Assembly (NCBI GenBank): GCA_964478125.1
Contig: CAYZGR010000004.1
Span: forward strand, 1 to 64,000
Direction of reading: 5' to 3'
From: FW021-bin31 sp964478125
Lineage (GTDB): Bacteria; Bacteroidota; Bacteroidia; Chitinophagales; Chitinophagaceae
Length of the DNA stretch: 64,000 bases
Below the pieces are notes generated by a model that had not been told where the DNA came from, ran no database searches, and saw nothing but the letters and a program-made list of their open reading frames with translations. Every line of letters begins with the position of its first letter. The first letter of the stretch is position 1. This document shows positions 62,533 to 64,000 of this stretch, one piece after another. Made by a program: the position numbers and the translations under genes.

Positions 62533-63267
62533 ATGATAACCATAGATATCAATTGCGACCTGGGGGAGGGCGGCAAACAAGATGCACAGATCATGCCCCT
62601 GATTTCGTCTTGCAGCATAGCTTGCGGCGGACATTCCGGCACGCCTCAAACGATATCGGACACCATCCGTCTCGCAAAAAAACACCATGTAGCGATTGGA
62701 GCGCATCCTTCTTACCCAGATAAAAAAAACTTTGGAAGAAAAAGGATGGTCCTTCCCCCTGCTGCACTGAAGGCTGCATTGACAACACAACTTACGATTT
62801 TCTCCGGGATAATAAGAAAACAAAATGCATATTTTCATCACATTAAGGCTCATGGGGCCCTTTACCACGAAGCAAATCGAGATCCCGAAGTCGCAAAGAT
62901 CCTGATAGAGACCCTTATGGAGATCAAACGGGGTTTATTTATATATGCCCCGCCGCAATCTGTTCTTCGGGCGCTGACAAAAGGCGAACCGGAAATCCGG
63001 GTAGAAGGTTTCGGGGACCGGAAATACAGGCCGGATTATGAACTGGTTTCCCGAAAACAAAAAAATGCAGTTATTACTGATAGGAAAAAAATTTTGAAGC
63101 AAATTATAAACATGGTTAAAAAACACAAGATCTTCATTGATGATGTTTTTCTGGAGGGGCATTTCCAGACCATTTGCCTGCATAGCGATACCCCCGGATG
63201 CCTGGATATTCTACGGTATTTAAATCAGCATTTACCTTTAAACGGTATTGAGATATCCTCAAAATGA
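62533..63267 (+). CDS. pxpA: 5-oxoprolinase subunit A (LamB/YcsF family)
   Basis: 244 aa from the ATG at 62533. The frame is open upstream to 62437, but that part overlaps the mutase gene and the family starts at ITIDINCDLGEGG. Other signatures are SCSIACGGHSG, HPSYPDKKNFGR, VKAHGALYH (HIKAHGALYHEA) and the C-terminal HSDTPG. With PxpB and PxpC it hydrolyses 5-oxoproline (pyroglutamate) to glutamate at the cost of ATP. The ATGA overlap with the next gene shows translational coupling. Confidence 0.94.
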   Translation: MITIDINCDLGEGGKQDAQIMPLISSCSIACGGHSGTPQTISDTIRLAKKHHVAIGAHPSYPDKKNFGRKRMVLPPAALKAALTTQLTIFSGIIRKQNAYFHHIKAHGALYHEANRDPEVAKILIETLMEIKRGLFIYAPPQSVLRALTKGEPEIRVEGFGDRKYRPDYELVSRKQKNAVITDRKKILKQIINMVKKHKIFIDDVFLEGHFQTICLHSDTPGCLDILRYLNQHLPLNGIEISSK

Positions 63268-64000
63268 ACTATTCTGAAACAAATATCATTCCTTACGGGG
63301 AACAAGCGTTCCTGATACAATGGCCGCCGGAGATTGCGCCTGAAGGACTGTTCCATATCCTGTCCTTTAAAGAATATTTGGAACAATATTATTGGAATAA
63401 GGGAGTGGATGTGGAAATTATCAATACCTATCATGAAATACTTCTTTATTTTAAAAAAAGAATGGATCGCTCCCCATCCGAAATCCGGGAACTGCAGCAG
63501 GCCTTCCGCTCTTATTCTCCATCCGCATCTCGCGTAACTTCTACGCAGTATTATCTCCCCGTTTGTTATGTAGAAAAATTCGGGTGGGATTTAAAATATC
63601 TTGAGAATAAAAAAGGATTGACTCGTGAAGAGATCATTGAATTGCATACCTCTCCGACTTACCTGGTCTATTTTATAGGATTTCTCCCGGGATTTTTATA
63701 TTTGGGCGGATTGGATGCGCGGCTGAAACTGGACAGGAAAAAGAGCCCCAGAGAAAAGGTCCCCCGGGGAGCCGTGGGTATCGCCGGGGTCCAAACCGGG
63801 ATTTATCCGCAGTGTTCCCCGGGAGGTTGGCAGATCATAGGAAATTGTCCGGTACCTTTATTTAATGTTCGTCAACAACCGCCTTGTATTTTTAAAGCGG
63901 GAGATGTCATTCGCTTTTATGCGATTTCTGAAGAAGAATATGAAAAAATAGCCTCAGATATTTCAAAAGGGGTTTATCAAATCAAAAAAGAAGCTTATGA
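63264..64000 (+). CDS. pxpB: 5-oxoprolinase subunit B (KipI-like), 3' end cut by window
   Basis: The reading frame from the ATG at 63264 is open to the last base (245 codons). It begins 4 bp inside pxpA (ATGA). The family signatures are IPYGEQAFLIQW at the start, FIGFLPGFLYLGGLD, KSPREKVPRGAVGIAG and QTGIYPQCSPGGWQIIG, followed by a C-terminal AGDVIRFYAI segment. It is the second subunit of the ATP-dependent 5-oxoprolinase, formerly annotated KipI or allophanate hydrolase subunit 1. PxpC is expected just beyond the right edge. Confidence 0.94.
   Translation, partial: MNYSETNIIPYGEQAFLIQWPPEIAPEGLFHILSFKEYLEQYYWNKGVDVEIINTYHEILLYFKKRMDRSPSEIRELQQAFRSYSPSASRVTSTQYYLPVCYVEKFGWDLKYLENKKGLTREEIIELHTSPTYLVYFIGFLPGFLYLGGLDARLKLDRKKSPREKVPRGAVGIAGVQTGIYPQCSPGGWQIIGNCPVPLFNVRQQPPCIFKAGDVIRFYAISEEEYEKIASDISKGVYQIKKEAY

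Noticed and set aside
1..64000. Search for tRNA, rRNA, CRISPR, insertion sequences, integrases and phage genes
   Set aside because: None was recognised by eye. A tRNA or small RNA could be missed without a covariance-model search.

Overview
The window looks like part of a Bacteroidota chromosome, probably from the Sphingobacteriales/Chitinophagales side. The evidence is two SusC/SusD pairs, Tat- and lipoprotein-type exported enzymes, promoters of the TAnnTTTG (-7) type, AT-rich spacers, and a C-terminal run of ordinary housekeeping genes. I cannot assign a genus from the sequence alone. No rRNA, tRNA, CRISPR array, insertion sequence or phage gene was recognised.

Layout. (1) 1-4.6 kb: the 3' end of a GMC oxidoreductase, its gluconate-dehydrogenase-subunit-3-like partner, a Gfo/Idh/MocA oxidoreductase and a DUF1080 protein, resembling a 3-keto-glycoside module. 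(2) 4.9-14 kb: a small lipoprotein, the decayed copy of a GMC/subunit-3 pair, two GH67-like hydrolases, a purple acid phosphatase and a PafA-like phosphatase. (3) 14.2-22.2 kb: SusC/SusD pair 1 and a GH2 enzyme. (4) 22.6-24.1 kb, minus strand: a DUF3748-like propeller protein. (5) 24.6-29.9 kb: a sugar-acid catabolic operon (HUMPS-type decarboxylase, MDR dehydrogenase, SDR, isomerase/epimerase, PfkB kinase) plus a YdfG-like SDR. (6) 30.2-40.8 kb: SusC/SusD pair 2, a third GH67-like hydrolase, an HpcH/HpaI aldolase, an MBL-fold hydrolase and an MFS transporter. (7) 41.1-44.3 kb, minus strand: phosphoesterase, amidohydrolase and DUF5009 acyltransferase. (8) 44.6-55.8 kb: GDPD, two BNR/Asp-box proteins, a propeller/helical-barrel fusion, a second DUF5009 protein, an FG-GAP protein, a DapA/NanA-like aldolase and a sodium:solute symporter. 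(9) 55.8 kb to the end: thioredoxin, DnaE, an NlpC/P60 peptidase, a phosphoglucomutase and pxpAB (5-oxoprolinase).

Regions 2-8 look like one very large polysaccharide/glycoconjugate utilisation locus. The best evidence is regulatory. A 14-bp element, ATCAATATAGTGGA, occurs exactly four times, and three more times with three mismatches. Every one of these seven lies exactly 22 nt before a -7-like box (TAnnTTTR or one step away) and ahead of a transcription unit of the locus. An eighth, divergent site lies on the minus strand with a 21-nt spacer. No transcriptional regulator gene is visible in the window, so whatever reads this element is encoded elsewhere.

The enzyme set suggests a substrate with uronic-acid-like or unusual glycosidic units and phosphate ester or phosphodiester groups. 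It includes three GH67-like proteins, a GH2, a 3-keto-glycoside module, four phosphoester-cleaving families, a beta-keto-acid sugar-phosphate decarboxylase, two aldolases and two transporters. The identity of the substrate is inference. A phosphoglycan or inositol-phosphate glycolipid head group would fit, but nothing in the sequence proves it.
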